Assembly: GCA_023052935.1 (NCBI GenBank)
Contig: CM041298.1
Coordinates: forward strand, 5,201,563 to 5,265,562
Direction: 5' to 3'
From: Piezodorus guildinii
Taxonomy: Eukaryota; Arthropoda; Insecta; Hemiptera; Pentatomidae
Length of the DNA stretch: 64,000 nucleotides
The position numbers and the translations under genes are program-made. Shown here in pieces: positions 56,639-64,000 of the stretch. Positions within the stretch are counted from its first letter, which is position 1; each line of letters starts with the position of its first letter. The notes beneath the pieces were generated by a model, which saw only the letters and a program-made list of their open reading frames with translations, was not told the DNA's origin and ran no database searches.

Positions 56639-58966
56639 ATGGCGTCAGTTACTACTTCAGGAGTTCCAGTACTCGTCGGAACAAGTTTTAACAGCTGGTT
56701 TTTCAGAATGTCATCTATTTTGGAAAGAGAACAGGTAAAAGATGTGTTGGAAGCAGACCCTCCTACCTCTAACGCTGAGAAAAGGGAATTTCTCATTAAA
56801 GACTCGAAGGCAAAGTCCATCATTATCCAAGGCATTTCAGATAAACATTTGGAAATAATCATGGATTGCCAAACTTCCAAGGAAATGATAAATGCTTTAA
56901 AGAAGGCTTTTGTCAGATCTACCTCTTTTTCAAAATTGACTTGGTACAGAAAGTTGATGGGCCTGAAATATTCTCTTCAAGGAAACATGGAAGAACATTT
57001 TTTGGCATTTGATACCATTATCCGAAACCTTCAAGAACAAGGCACAGTTCTAGGAGAGTCAGACAAGGTATGTCACCTTTTGATGTCTTTACCAGATGAA
57101 TTTAACACAGTTGTGACAGCTCTAGAAACTAATTTAGAAGTCCAAATGGATTTTGTGCGAGCCAGACTTCTAGATACAGATACAAAGTTAAAGTCAAAGT
57201 CATCAGCTAGTGCATCATCATCAGAAGTATCATTTAAAGCACAGAGTGGTTGCTTTATATGTGGGGATAAAAGACATTTCAAGGCACAATGTCCCAAAAA
57301 TAAGCAGAACCGTGGAAGTAAATCCTTTAATAGAAGCTTTCGTGGGAAAAGAAGAGGAACAATCCAGGGTAATTCAGCAGATGTAGATGAAGAAGTTGTA
57401 ATGGTGGCCCTAAATTGTGGTAATATTAAACTATCATCTAACAATGTGTTTTTAGTCGATTCAGGTGTGAGTAACCATCTTTTTAAGGCAGAATTGGAAC
57501 CCCTTTTGTCAAATGTTTCGAATCTTGATCATAATGTTGCCATACATATAGCTAATGGTGATAAAATGTTTACTAGAAAAGAAGGTACCCTAAGAGTAAC
57601 CTTTCAAGGTAGGATTGTAAACATTAAAGGTTTAATAGTCCCGGGGTTAAAACATAATTTATTATCAGTGAGTGCAGTTACCTCAAAAGGCTTAAAAGTG
57701 ATTACAGATTCTAAGGAGATGAAAATCTGTGGAAGAAATTTTAAGCTGAGTTGTCCACGAGTGAATGGATTGTACATATTTACGTTTGATGATCCCAGTG
57801 ATAATCAAGTCAAGTGCAACATTACAAGTGCTACGGATGGAGATTTGTGGCATAAACGGCTAGGACATTTGAATCGGCATGGACTCAAAAGTTTAGGATT
57901 ACCCTATAGTGACAAGAAGTGTTCGGCATGCATTGAAGGTAAGGCTACTAGACAGCTCTTTTCAAATAATAGGAAACGCACTTCAAAGGTTGGTGAATTA
58001 ATTCACTCTGATATATGTGGTCCTTTCAATCCTGAATCAGTTGAAGGACATAAGTATATGCAGGTGATTTTGGATGACTTCACTCATTTTGTGTATGTTA
58101 AAATTCTCCATATGAAGAGCGAAGCTGAAAAAAACCTGATGGATTATATAGCGGAACTAGAAAGGCAGCAGGGTGTCCCGGTGAAAAGGCTACGTTTAGA
58201 TAATGGAGGAGAATTTACATCTAAATTTTTTCGAAAATATTGTTCAGATAAAGGTATAAGATTAGAATATTCTTTGCCATATAGCCCTCAAATGAGCGGA
58301 AAGAGTGAAAGAATGAATAGGACACTATTAGATATGATGCGTACTAAGGTATCAGATTCCGGCATCCCCAAGTTCGTGTGGGGGGAAGCAGCTCGATGTT
58401 GTGCTTATGAACTGAATAGGTCACCTACTTCAGCCTTAAATAAAGGTGAAACTCCCTCATTAATATGGAATGGCAGAAATGATCTGTCTAAACTTCGAAT
58501 ATTTGGTTGCCGAGCATGGCCTACCATTCTTCCTAAAGGTTCCAAATTGGATCCCAGAAGCAAGGAGGGGGTGATGGTTGGTTATTGTGGTGGTGGGTAT
58601 AGGATTTGGTTGCCAGACGAGCAGAAAGTTATTAGATCTAGAGATGTGATATTCGAGGAGAGCCATATGCCCTATAAAGAAGTTAAAAATGTACCTATTG
58701 TCTATCATAATAGTGGTGGAAGCTATGAAGAGGGAAGAAAAAATGGTGAAGAGAATAACACTAATGCTATAGCTTTTATAAAGAATTGTGAAAACTCTAA
58801 ACGAGCAAAACACATTGATATAAAATTCCATTTTGTTAAAGATCTTATTTCCAAAGAAATAATATCTGTGGAACACATCAATTCTGACCGCAATGTGGCA
58901 GATTTGTTCACAAAACCACTTGCCTTTGATAAGTTTCAAATGTTTCGGAAGACTTTGATTAATTAA
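56639..58966 (+). CDS. Copia 2 Gag-protease-integrase fused to RNase H tail
   Basis: A single uninterrupted frame of about 775 codons starts at the ATG at 56,639. The order is Gag (VCHLLMSLPDEFNTV), zinc knuckle CFICGDKRHFKAQC, protease (LVDSGVSNHLF, with the A of the usual DSGAS changed to V), integrase HHCC (HKRLGHLNRHG, CSACIEGK), and integrase core with HSDICGP, RLDNGGEFTSKFF and SPQMSGKSERMNRT. After residues GEENNTN it passes in frame, across a deletion, to AIAFIKNCENSKRAKHIDIK and on to the RNase H end DLFTKPLAFDKF. There is no reverse-transcriptase palm at all. The frame is preserved over the deletion, so the product would still provide capsid, protease and integrase. Whether that matters for its mobility is inference. 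Confidence 0.95.
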   Translation: MASVTTSGVPVLVGTSFNSWFFRMSSILEREQVKDVLEADPPTSNAEKREFLIKDSKAKSIIIQGISDKHLEIIMDCQTSKEMINALKKAFVRSTSFSKLTWYRKLMGLKYSLQGNMEEHFLAFDTIIRNLQEQGTVLGESDKVCHLLMSLPDEFNTVVTALETNLEVQMDFVRARLLDTDTKLKSKSSASASSSEVSFKAQSGCFICGDKRHFKAQCPKNKQNRGSKSFNRSFRGKRRGTIQGNSADVDEEVVMVALNCGNIKLSSNNVFLVDSGVSNHLFKAELEPLLSNVSNLDHNVAIHIANGDKMFTRKEGTLRVTFQGRIVNIKGLIVPGLKHNLLSVSAVTSKGLKVITDSKEMKICGRNFKLSCPRVNGLYIFTFDDPSDNQVKCNITSATDGDLWHKRLGHLNRHGLKSLGLPYSDKKCSACIEGKATRQLFSNNRKRTSKVGELIHSDICGPFNPESVEGHKYMQVILDDFTHFVYVKILHMKSEAEKNLMDYIAELERQQGVPVKRLRLDNGGEFTSKFFRKYCSDKGIRLEYSLPYSPQMSGKSERMNRTLLDMMRTKVSDSGIPKFVWGEAARCCAYELNRSPTSALNKGETPSLIWNGRNDLSKLRIFGCRAWPTILPKGSKLDPRSKEGVMVGYCGGGYRIWLPDEQKVIRSRDVIFEESHMPYKEVKNVPIVYHNSGGSYEEGRKNGEENNTNAIAFIKNCENSKRAKHIDIKFHFVKDLISKEIISVEHINSDRNVADLFTKPLAFDKFQMFRKTLIN

Positions 58967-59200
58967 TATATTAATGTAATTTATATATATTGTGCTAAAA
59001 TTGTTGTATAGAACTTTGTAATAGTATAATATTTTACTTGTTTTGTTGTATAGAATTTTGTAATAGAATAATATTTTTACTTGTTTTGTGGTGTAGAATT
59101 TTGTAGTAGAATAATATTTTTACTTGTTTTGTATGTGAGATACAATTGAATATTTACTTGTGTATGTATATATATTTGAAAACATTCAATTGAGGGGGTG

Positions 59201-59394
59201 TGTTAAATATCGATTGTATATGTAAAGATAGTTGTGGCACTGACTTCCACCTAGGTGTACAGCTGCACAACAAACAGTGCAGTCCAGTTGGTAGCGTCCC
59301 CTGCGCCATGTTGTTTGTATATATAGCAGTAATAAACAAGCTGTCTAGTACAAGGTTCTTTTATTCCACTGCCTAATACTCTATAACTTTAATA
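59201..59394 (+). repeat. Copia 2 right LTR
   Basis: Identical to the left LTR except one C/T change ('gatagctgtgg' versus 'gatagttgtgg'). Confidence 0.95.
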
Positions 59395-59404
59395 GAAATG
59401 ACAT

Positions 59405-59713
59405 ACATTTATAAGCTTGTGTATAAGATAATATTTTTTCTAAAATCTTTCTCTTTCCAACGGTATATCATACATGTATATTACAGTTTTTATGTTTAAA
59501 TACAAAAAATTGCATTAAAAAAATATTTTTTTCGGTTTTCTCCTTTAATTGTTTTTAAAATTCGCACAACTTACATATTTAGCTTTTATTCATCAATGCT
59601 AAAAAGATAATATGGTTATTTTAAAAAAAATACAGATACTTTAGAGGAAGAAAGTTTAAAATATCGACATTTAAGCCCTGAGAGACTATTTTAATCAGAA
59701 TGAAACCTACTTT
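59405..59713 (+). mobile_element. PER internal fragment
   Basis: 'agcttgtgtataagataata' and 'ccaacggtatatcatacatg' through 'tttaatcagaatgaaacc' are PER interior. It lies just past the copia duplication. Confidence 0.7.
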
Positions 59714-60095
59714 TATCTTGTTTATCTATTTTCGAGAATTTTTTAAACCACTTTCTTCACTTTCTTTTGTAGGTTATGAGTTGTGGGGTACAAAAAATAC
59801 AAAGTATGTCCTTATCTTATTGTTAGATTTTGTTTTGATTCGATGTCTGTAAAGTTACTAGAATTAGAAAGATTTTCCCAACACGTGTTCTTAATCACGA
59901 AGATGACGCCTGCAGCACAAAAGTATTTACTAGAAAAAGTTTTATTTACGAAATGGTAGAGAAAAACTGGTTAAAAATCATTGAAATCAAAAATGTTGAA
60001 CAGGAAAATTATTACATAATTTTCATGTTCTATGTATTTCTTATCTACTTCATAATTATTTATATTTGTAATTTTGTATTTGTAATTCATCTTGT
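59714..60095. other. Unassigned AT-rich sequence
   Basis: Nothing recognised. Confidence 0.5.
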
Positions 60096-60863
60096 TACTT
60101 TTACTTATCATATATAGTAAGGGAAAGTATTGCGATCGTGAAAATTTTCGAATTTCAGTTTTCAACGGAAATACACATTTTAGGGTCCCCTGAGTCCAAA
60201 TAACCAAGTCCCGCAAAATGGTCTCTGTGTGTGTGGTAACTCCCGGGCAGAAACGGAAGTCCTATGAAACTGAAATTTCATATTTAGGACGTTACAAATC
60301 TTTTTTCATCAAAATGAGCTCACCAGAAGAGCCACTTTATACCATGTATTTTTCCCTTTTTTTCGATATTCTCAAAAACGGTTCCGATGATTTTAATTAA
60401 ACCCGCTATATCGATGTAAAATTTAATAGGGTTAAACGTCATGTAGGTTTTATTCTGATTAAAATGGCCTCATAGGGCTTAAATGCCGACATTTTAAATT
60501 TTCTTCCCCTAAAGTACCTTTAATTTTGTAGATTCAATAAAAATAACTATATTATCTTGTTAAAGCTGATGAAAAACAGGTTAATATATAAATTGAATAA
60601 ATTCGATACCCAACTAAAGGAGAACACTGAAATAAATATTTTTTTAATGCAATTTATTGATTTTGAACATAGCAACAGTAATATACACGTATAATATACC
60701 GTTCTAAAGCTAATGATTTTAGAATAAATATTATATAATGCAAAAACTTGTAACAGTTAATAAAGAGTGATGAAAAGCAGTTAGAACTAATTATTTTAGA
60801 TAATAATACAATACATTTTTTAATAAAACACATGTTTCTATAAAAATTCAATTAAATTAATAT
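60096..60863 (-). mobile_element. PER tandem unit 1
   Basis: 768 bp, slightly diverged from the next two units. It starts TACTTTTACTTATCATATAT and is cut at 'attcaattaaattaat', where unit 2 starts. Confidence 0.88.
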
Positions 60864-61649
60864 TACTTTCACTTACTATATATAGTAAGGGGAAGTATTG
60901 CGATCGTGAAAATTTTCGAATTCCAGTTTTCAACGGTAATACACGTTTTAGGGTCCCCTGAGTCCAAATAACCAAGTCCCGCAAAAAGGTCTGTGTGTGT
61001 GTGGTAACTCCCGGGCGGAAACGGTAAGTCCTATGAAACTGAAATTTCATATTTAAGACAACTATACGCCCGAGACGTGACAAATCTTTTTTCATCAAAA
61101 TGAGCTCACCAGAAGAGCCACTTTATACCATGCATTTTGCACCTTTTTTTCGATATTCTCAAAACGGTTCCGATGATTTTAATTAAACCCGCTATATCGA
61201 TGTAAAATTTAATAGGGTTAAACGTCATGTAGGTTTTATTCTGATTAAAATGGCCTCATAGGGCTTAAATGCCGACATTTTAAATTTTCTTCCCCTAAAG
61301 TACCTTTAATTTTGTAGATTCAATAAAAATAACTATATTATATTGTTAAAGCTGATGAAAAACAGGTTAATATATAAATTGAATAAATTCGATACCCAAC
61401 TAAAGGAGAACACTGAAATAAATATTTTTTTAATGCAATTTATTGATTTTGAACATAGCAACAGTAATATACACGTATAATATACCGTTCTAAAGCTAAT
61501 GATTTTAGAATAAATATTATATAATGCAAAAACTTGTAACAGTTAATAAAGAGTGATGAAAAGCAGTTAGAACTAATTATTTTAGATAATAATACAATAC
61601 ATTTTTTAATAAAACACATGTTTCTATAAAAATTCAATTAAATTAATAT
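60864..61649 (-). mobile_element. PER tandem unit 2
   Basis: 786 bp, almost identical to the first part of unit 3 (one A-run difference seen). It is cut at the same internal site as unit 1, 'attcaattaaattaatat', so the tandem was made by duplication. Confidence 0.9.
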
Positions 61650-62545
61650 TACTTTCACTTACTATATATAGTAAGGGGAAGTATTGCGATCGTGAAAATT
61701 TTCGAATTCCAGTTTTCAACGGTAATACACGTTTTAGGGTCCCCTGAGTCCAAATAACCAAGTCCCGCAAAAAGGTCTGTGTGTGTGTGGTAACTCCCGG
61801 GCGGAAACGGTAAGTCCTATGAAACTGAAATTTCATATTTAAGACAACTATACGCCCGAGACGTGACAAATCTTTTTTCATCAAAATGAGCTCACCAGAA
61901 GAGCCACTTTATACCATGCATTTTGCACCTTTTTTTCGATATTCTCAAAAACGGTTCCGATGATTTTAATTAAACCCGCTATATCGATGTAAAATTTAAT
62001 AGGGTTAAACGTCATGTAGGTTTTATTCTGATTAAAATGGCCTCATAGGGCTTAAATGCCGACATTTTAAATTTTCTTCCCCTAAAGTACCTTTACTTTT
62101 GTAGATTCAATAATAATAACTAGATTATCTTGTTAACGCTGATGAAAAACAGGTAAATATATGAATTGAATAAATTCGATACCCAACTAAAGGAGAAAAC
62201 TGAGAAATACTTTTTTAATGCAATTTTTCGTTTTTGAACCTAAGAGCAGTAATATACATGTATGATATACCGTTGGAAAGCTAAAGATTTTAGAAAAAAT
62301 ATCATCTCATACACAAGCTTTTAGAAGTTGATAGAGAGTGATGAGAAGAAGAAAAAACTAACTGATTATTTTAGATAATAATATAATAGATTTTTTAATG
62401 AAACACATGTTTCTATAGAAATTCAATTTGATTAATTCCTTAATAGTTTCAGGTATTTTCATCTCTATCTGTATTTGAAAATGGTTTCATTGATTTTAAA
62501 AATGGAGGTAAGTGAAAGTCGTGTGTTGCCCGCACCAGATTTTTT
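61650..62545 (-). mobile_element. PER tandem unit 3, complete
   Basis: From the palindromic end to GCCCGCACCAGATTTTTTT, 896 bp. It is the only one of the three with both ends. Confidence 0.9.
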
Positions 62546-62941
62546 TTCTAGTAATTGCAGTTCATTTATATACTTTTTGCCAACAACTGTCCTTATACAT
62601 CTGATGAAAGGACTTTTAAAGTACTGTTTTTTTTTTTATTATTACAATTTTGAATATTTACTGAAGTAAGAATATATAATATTTTACGGGCGCTATTTAT
62701 TTTATTTTTTATTTGCCGGTTGAATATAGAATATTTATATAACAAGTTTATGGTTAGTGGATAGACATACTTGATAACATTTATACCTTTGACTCTGGAA
62801 ATATAAACAGATAAAATTGAATCCTTGATATGATAAACCTTTGATCCTGTTTTGTCTCAACCTTGTTATGTTAACTTATAAAAACCTCAAGTAATTATTC
62901 TTATATAATTTTTTTTTTTTTACTTTAAGTTGCACAAAACT
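62546..62941. other. Unassigned AT-rich sequence
   Basis: Nothing recognised; ends in a T run. Confidence 0.5.
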
Positions 62942-63057
62942 AGGGTCACCTGTGGCGTAGTGGCTAGCATAATAGCCTTCTTTGTCCAAAGTAGTGGGCT
63001 CAATCCCGGCAGGCGGCTATAGGAATGGGTTACCGCGGGCTGCCTAGCAACTAGATG
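62942..63057 (+). repeat. tRNA-derived SINE head
   Basis: GGTCACCTGTGGCGTAGTGG then CTAGCATAATAGCC gives an A-box, and TAGTGGGCTCAATCCCGGC gives a B-box, spaced as in a tRNA gene. It is truncated after 'ctagcaactagatgacc' and joined to a PER fragment. Not a tRNA gene: the acceptor arm cannot form. Confidence 0.65.
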
Positions 63058-63305
63058 ACCAGAAAATAATGCATTTTAGACATTTTTACAATTTTATCAA
63101 AAACGGGTCTAAGTATTTTTCATTGTGACTAAAATGGTCTGATAGGGTTTAAATGACTATATTTCAAATTTCCTTTCTCTAAAGTACCTTTGATTTTGTA
63201 GGGTCGAAAAACTTACCCATATATTTTTTTTAGCATTGATAAAAAAAGTGGTGAATATACGTTGAAAGAATTTGCTAGTCTACTCAAAGAGAAAAAAAAA
63301 ATATT
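63058..63305 (-). mobile_element. PER internal fragment, divergent
   Basis: 'atggtctgatagggtttaaa' and 'tctaaagtacctttgatttt' match the PER interior with many changes. Confidence 0.65.
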
Positions 63306-63319
63306 TGGGGGTACTTTTT

Positions 63320-63469
63320 TACTTTCACTTACTATATATAGTAAGGGGAAGTATTGCGATCGTGAAAATTTTCGAATTTCAGTTTTCGACGGAAATACTC
63401 GTTTTAGGGTCTCCTGAGTCCAAATAACCAAGTCCCGCAAAATGGTCTGTGTGTGTGTGTGTGTGTGTG
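63320..63469 (-). mobile_element. PER palindromic end joined to GC-rich sequence at its TG tract
   Basis: The first 150 bp of PER, up to its (TG)n tract at 63,448-63,468. At that point the usual continuation 'gtaactcccgggcgg' is replaced by unrelated promoter-like sequence. Confidence 0.8.
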
Positions 63470-63744
63470 GAATTTGAAATTCCCGTCAGTGGTGAGCACG
63501 GTGCTGCTTCCTCTCGGTGAGTTTGACCCCCACTCCTCTACTCTCCCCCTCTCCGCCTCCCGCAAACGCCCCATTGGCCGCCCACTTACCCCCACTCCTC
63601 CTCTCCCCTTGCCCCTTCTCCTCTCTTGCCATCTCCCCACTCCTTTTCCTTATATTTAAGCTGGGTGACGTACCGCAAATCACTTCTACCAGTGTTCTGT
63701 GCATAGTGTAGTTCTTTTATCGTGTGTTACATTTTATTAATCTA
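63470..63744 (+). promoter_or_regulatory. GC-rich promoter-like patch
   Basis: Pyrimidine-rich and GC-richer than its neighbours (CTCCCCCTCTCCGCCTCC). It contains 'ccttatatttaagctggg', a TATA-like box near 63,650, and about 50 bases on, 'cagtgttctgtgcatagtg', a possible start region. This looks like a real promoter, but no downstream gene can be confirmed within the window. Confidence 0.3.
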
Positions 63745-63881
63745 GAAATAACCATAAATCCTATATTGACAGTTGTACAAGATGGAGAGGACTCTATAGC
63801 AATAAATGAAACTTTTCTCCCCGATCTTGTGCTGTTATGTAAGGAGAAAGTTGAGCGCGGAGAGAATTGCACCCGGATCAG
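63745..63881 (+). CDS. Candidate exon of an unidentified gene
   Basis: The polypyrimidine/AG sequence 'ttacattttattaatctag' ending at about 63,744 resembles a 3' splice acceptor. 'cggatcaggGTAAGTAC' at about 63,881 is a strong 5' donor. The interval between is open in one frame with a plausible mixed composition (PILTVVQDGEDSIAINETF then LPDLVLLCKEKVERG). There is no in-frame ATG, and no family is recognisable. It could equally be a first exon in the UTR. It continues, if real, beyond the window. Confidence 0.3.
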
Positions 63882-63918
63882 GGTAAGTACTAATCACAAA
63901 ATTCATATGTAGACTAGT

Positions 63919-63925
<7 letters not shown>

Positions 63926-63990
<65 letters not shown>
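63926..63990. repeat. (TA)n microsatellite at the window end
   Basis: TA repeats with one interruption (TTTTATA) near 63,951. Confidence 0.9.
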
Positions 63991-63995
<5 letters not shown>

Positions 63996-64000
63996 CCAGT

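Larger units (their letters stand above)
56337..59394 (+). mobile_element. Copia retrotransposon 2, RT-deleted
   Basis: The 194-bp LTRs at 56,337-56,530 and 59,201-59,394 differ at a single position that I see. The target duplication is GAAAT (56,332-56,336 and 59,395-59,399). The primer-binding site GGTTATGGGCCCAGAG begins at 56,531 and the polypurine tract TTGAGGGGG precedes the right LTR. It belongs to the same family as copy 1 but carries a longer internal deletion that removes all of the reverse transcriptase. Confidence 0.95.

Noticed and set aside
57073..57444. Minus-strand frames opposite copia gag and pol (also 35,889, 56,614 and 58,460)
   Set aside because: Antisense shadows of strongly supported copia domains.
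35608..59394. Copia elements as endogenous retroviruses
   Set aside because: The integrase-before-RT order, half-tRNA-Met priming and absence of any envelope frame identify Ty1/copia retrotransposons.
62942..63020. Possible tRNA gene with A- and B-boxes
   Set aside because: The acceptor and anticodon arms do not pair and the same head recurs truncated at 8,543 and 13,968, so it is a SINE.

Overview
This 64-kb window is AT-rich arthropod-type nuclear DNA, most likely insect. The basis is a Jockey-clade LINE, mariner transposons, a copia element primed by an initiator tRNA-Met half, and tRNA-derived SINEs. I cannot name the species from sequence alone. I found no convincing complete host gene. 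Nearly everything recognisable is a transposable element, a fragment of one, a microsatellite or a satellite array. Two GC-richer patches, about 10.86-11.29 kb and 63.47-63.90 kb, are the only places that look at all like host promoter or exon sequence.

Layout. 0.37-2.57 kb: a SINE split by a 2-kb foldback element with 766-bp inverted arms, each carrying a hammerhead-ribozyme-like core; the insertion is framed by a 14-bp target duplication. 3.6-4.8 kb: two copies of the dominant 0.9-kb repeat of the window, called the palindrome-ended repeat (PER) here. PER ends in a perfect palindrome and looks like a Helentron-associated (HINE-type) element. 5.2-7.9 kb: a 5'-truncated Jockey LINE on the minus strand. 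8.8-20.2 kb: PER copies, a mariner (12.13-13.05 kb), a mariner fragment, a decayed CR1/L2-like LINE (16.0-17.3 kb) and a candidate Helitron (18.8-20.2 kb). 20.8-33.1 kb: more PER copies, LINE fragments, a second mariner (28.0-28.9 kb), and an RTE fragment with an RNase H-type LINE nested inside it.

33.7-55.4 kb is the most unusual stretch. A tandem array of LTR-like modules (start TGTAATATACCC, preceded by a polypurine tract) alternates with blocks of a 174-bp satellite, roughly 60 monomers in all, with a 100-N assembly gap at 51,682-51,781. The array was later hit by a copia element (35,608-39,241, 5-bp duplication ATATA) and a full-length RTE retrotransposon (42,903-46,153, 11-bp duplication). 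55.4-64 kb: PER copies, a second copia element (56,337-59,394, duplication GAAAT), a 786-bp tandem amplification of PER, a SINE head, and a promoter/exon-like patch at the right end.

How the parts relate. Both copia copies keep gag, protease and integrase but have lost the reverse-transcriptase active site and most of RNase H. Their LTR pairs are nearly identical and their target duplications intact, so they probably moved recently using enzyme supplied by a complete relative. The RTE element is one frameshift away from an open frame. Nested insertions with clean duplications allow a relative chronology: SINE, then foldback; LTR-like/satellite array, then copia and RTE; PER fragment, then a small retroposon; RTE fragment, then RNase H LINE.
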